A stretch of 8,562 nucleotides of DNA, taken from NCBI GenBank assembly GCA_945912085.1, contig CAMEBJ010000045.1:1-8562 (forward strand), in the 5' to 3' direction. The notes under the pieces are model-generated. The model saw only the letters and a program-made list of their open reading frames with translations, was not told where the DNA came from and did not search any database. Positions 8,263 through 8,562 of the stretch are shown piece by piece; positions within the stretch are counted from its first letter, which is position 1; each line of letters starts with the position of its first letter. A program made the translations under genes and the position numbers. This DNA is from an uncultured Bacteroidales bacterium. Lineage in GTDB: Bacteria > Bacteroidota > Bacteroidia > Bacteroidales > UBA932.

Positions 8263-8299
8263 AAGAAAAGGACACGAAACCAAATCTGGATTCGCGCCC
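8263..8299 (-). terminator. Terminator-like hairpin between the tonB-domain gene and hflX
   Basis: On the minus strand GGGCGCGAA (8299-8291) pairs with TTCGTGTCC (8278-8270), nine pairs including two G-U. An inner CCA/TGG adds a further short stem, and TTTTCTT (8269-8263) follows immediately. On the plus strand the two G-U positions become A-C mismatches, so the structure belongs to minus-strand transcripts. It starts 22 bases past the tonB-domain stop and ends 13 bases before the hflX ATG. Confidence 0.7.
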
Positions 8300-8321
8300 T
8301 TTATCTGTTTTTAAATATTCA

Positions 8322-8562
8322 CTATCTCAACTGGAAGATTACAGGGAATGTGTAGGTTACCTTCACTGCGCGGTCCCTCTGTTTTCCCGGAGTCCATTTC
8401 GGAGACATTGAAACGACCCTGACAGCCTCTTTGTCAAGAGATGAGTCAACACCCCTGAGGACTTTTACGTTTGAGACACTTCCGTCTGTGTTCACTGTGA
8501 ACTGGAGGGTAACACGGCCCTGAACACCGTTCTCCTTTGCAATTTCAGGATAGACCAGACGC
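8322..8562 (-). CDS. TonB C-terminal domain protein (5'-truncated by window edge)
   Basis: Only the last 79 residues, ending at TAG (8322-8324), are visible; the N-terminus lies beyond the window. The segment begins RLVYPEIAKENGVQGRV, continues with TLQFTVNTDGSVSNVKVLRG and VDSSLDKEAVRVVSMSPKW, then TPGKQRDRAVKVTYTFPV. This is the beta-alpha-beta fold of the TonB C-terminal domain, which in energy-transducing TonB contacts the TonB box of outer-membrane receptors in the periplasm. In Bacteroidota the same domain also ends other proteins, such as M56-type sensor peptidases, so a full TonB is likely but not proven. A hairpin with a U tract follows its stop. Confidence 0.88.
   Translation of the reverse strand, partial: RLVYPEIAKENGVQGRVTLQFTVNTDGSVSNVKVLRGVDSSLDKEAVRVVSMSPKWTPGKQRDRAVKVTYTFPVIFQLR

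Noticed and set aside
8281..8288. CAGATTTG on the minus strand as an hflX -7 promoter box
   Set aside because: It differs from TAnnTTTG at the important first T, lacks an upstream TTTG at the right distance, and sits in the loop and inner stem of the hairpin.
1..8562. CRISPR array, insertion sequence, tRNA or rRNA
   Set aside because: No regularly spaced repeats, transposase signatures, terminal inverted repeats or tRNA-like cloverleaf were seen.

Overview
The window looks like a piece of a Bacteroidales (Bacteroidota) chromosome, probably from an anaerobic, gut-type lineage. The protein sequences resemble Bacteroidota forms of Mfd, RuvB, fumarate reductase, HflX and TonB. Most starts lack a strong Shine-Dalgarno sequence. 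A promoter-like TTTG-N20-TAAAATTG pair fits the known Bacteroidales consensus (TTTG, 19-21 bases, TAnnTTTG). The genus cannot be fixed from this sequence.

Layout: (1) 1-2706, minus strand: mfd, transcription-repair coupling factor, 902 codons visible, C-terminus cut by the window edge. (2) 2707-2996: an AT-rich divergent intergenic region with repeats. (3) 2997-4019, plus: ruvB, Holliday-junction motor. (4) 4086-6032 and 6039-6818, plus: frdA and frdB, the flavoprotein and iron-sulfur subunits of a menaquinone-linked fumarate reductase/succinate dehydrogenase, closed by a strong intrinsic terminator at 6837-6886. (5) 6887-7058: convergent intergenic region with inverted repeats. (6) 7059-8249, minus: hflX, ribosome-associated GTPase. 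(7) 8322-8562, minus: the C-terminal end of a TonB-domain protein, followed by a terminator-like hairpin just before hflX.

Functionally, mfd and ruvB are both DNA-repair genes read outward from one shared region. Mfd clears stalled RNA polymerase and recruits excision repair; RuvB drives branch migration. frdAB is the catalytic half of the anaerobic fumarate-respiring, succinate-forming enzyme, but the membrane anchor gene frdC that usually precedes it is not here.

Most of the window is ordinary housekeeping DNA, and I do not see a previously undescribed multi-gene system. The points most worth checking are: the repeated DnaA-box-like 14-mer between mfd and ruvB; the missing frdC; the hairpin upstream of hflX; and the abrupt loss of Mfd similarity in the first ~54 bases, which may be an assembly or ligation junction.
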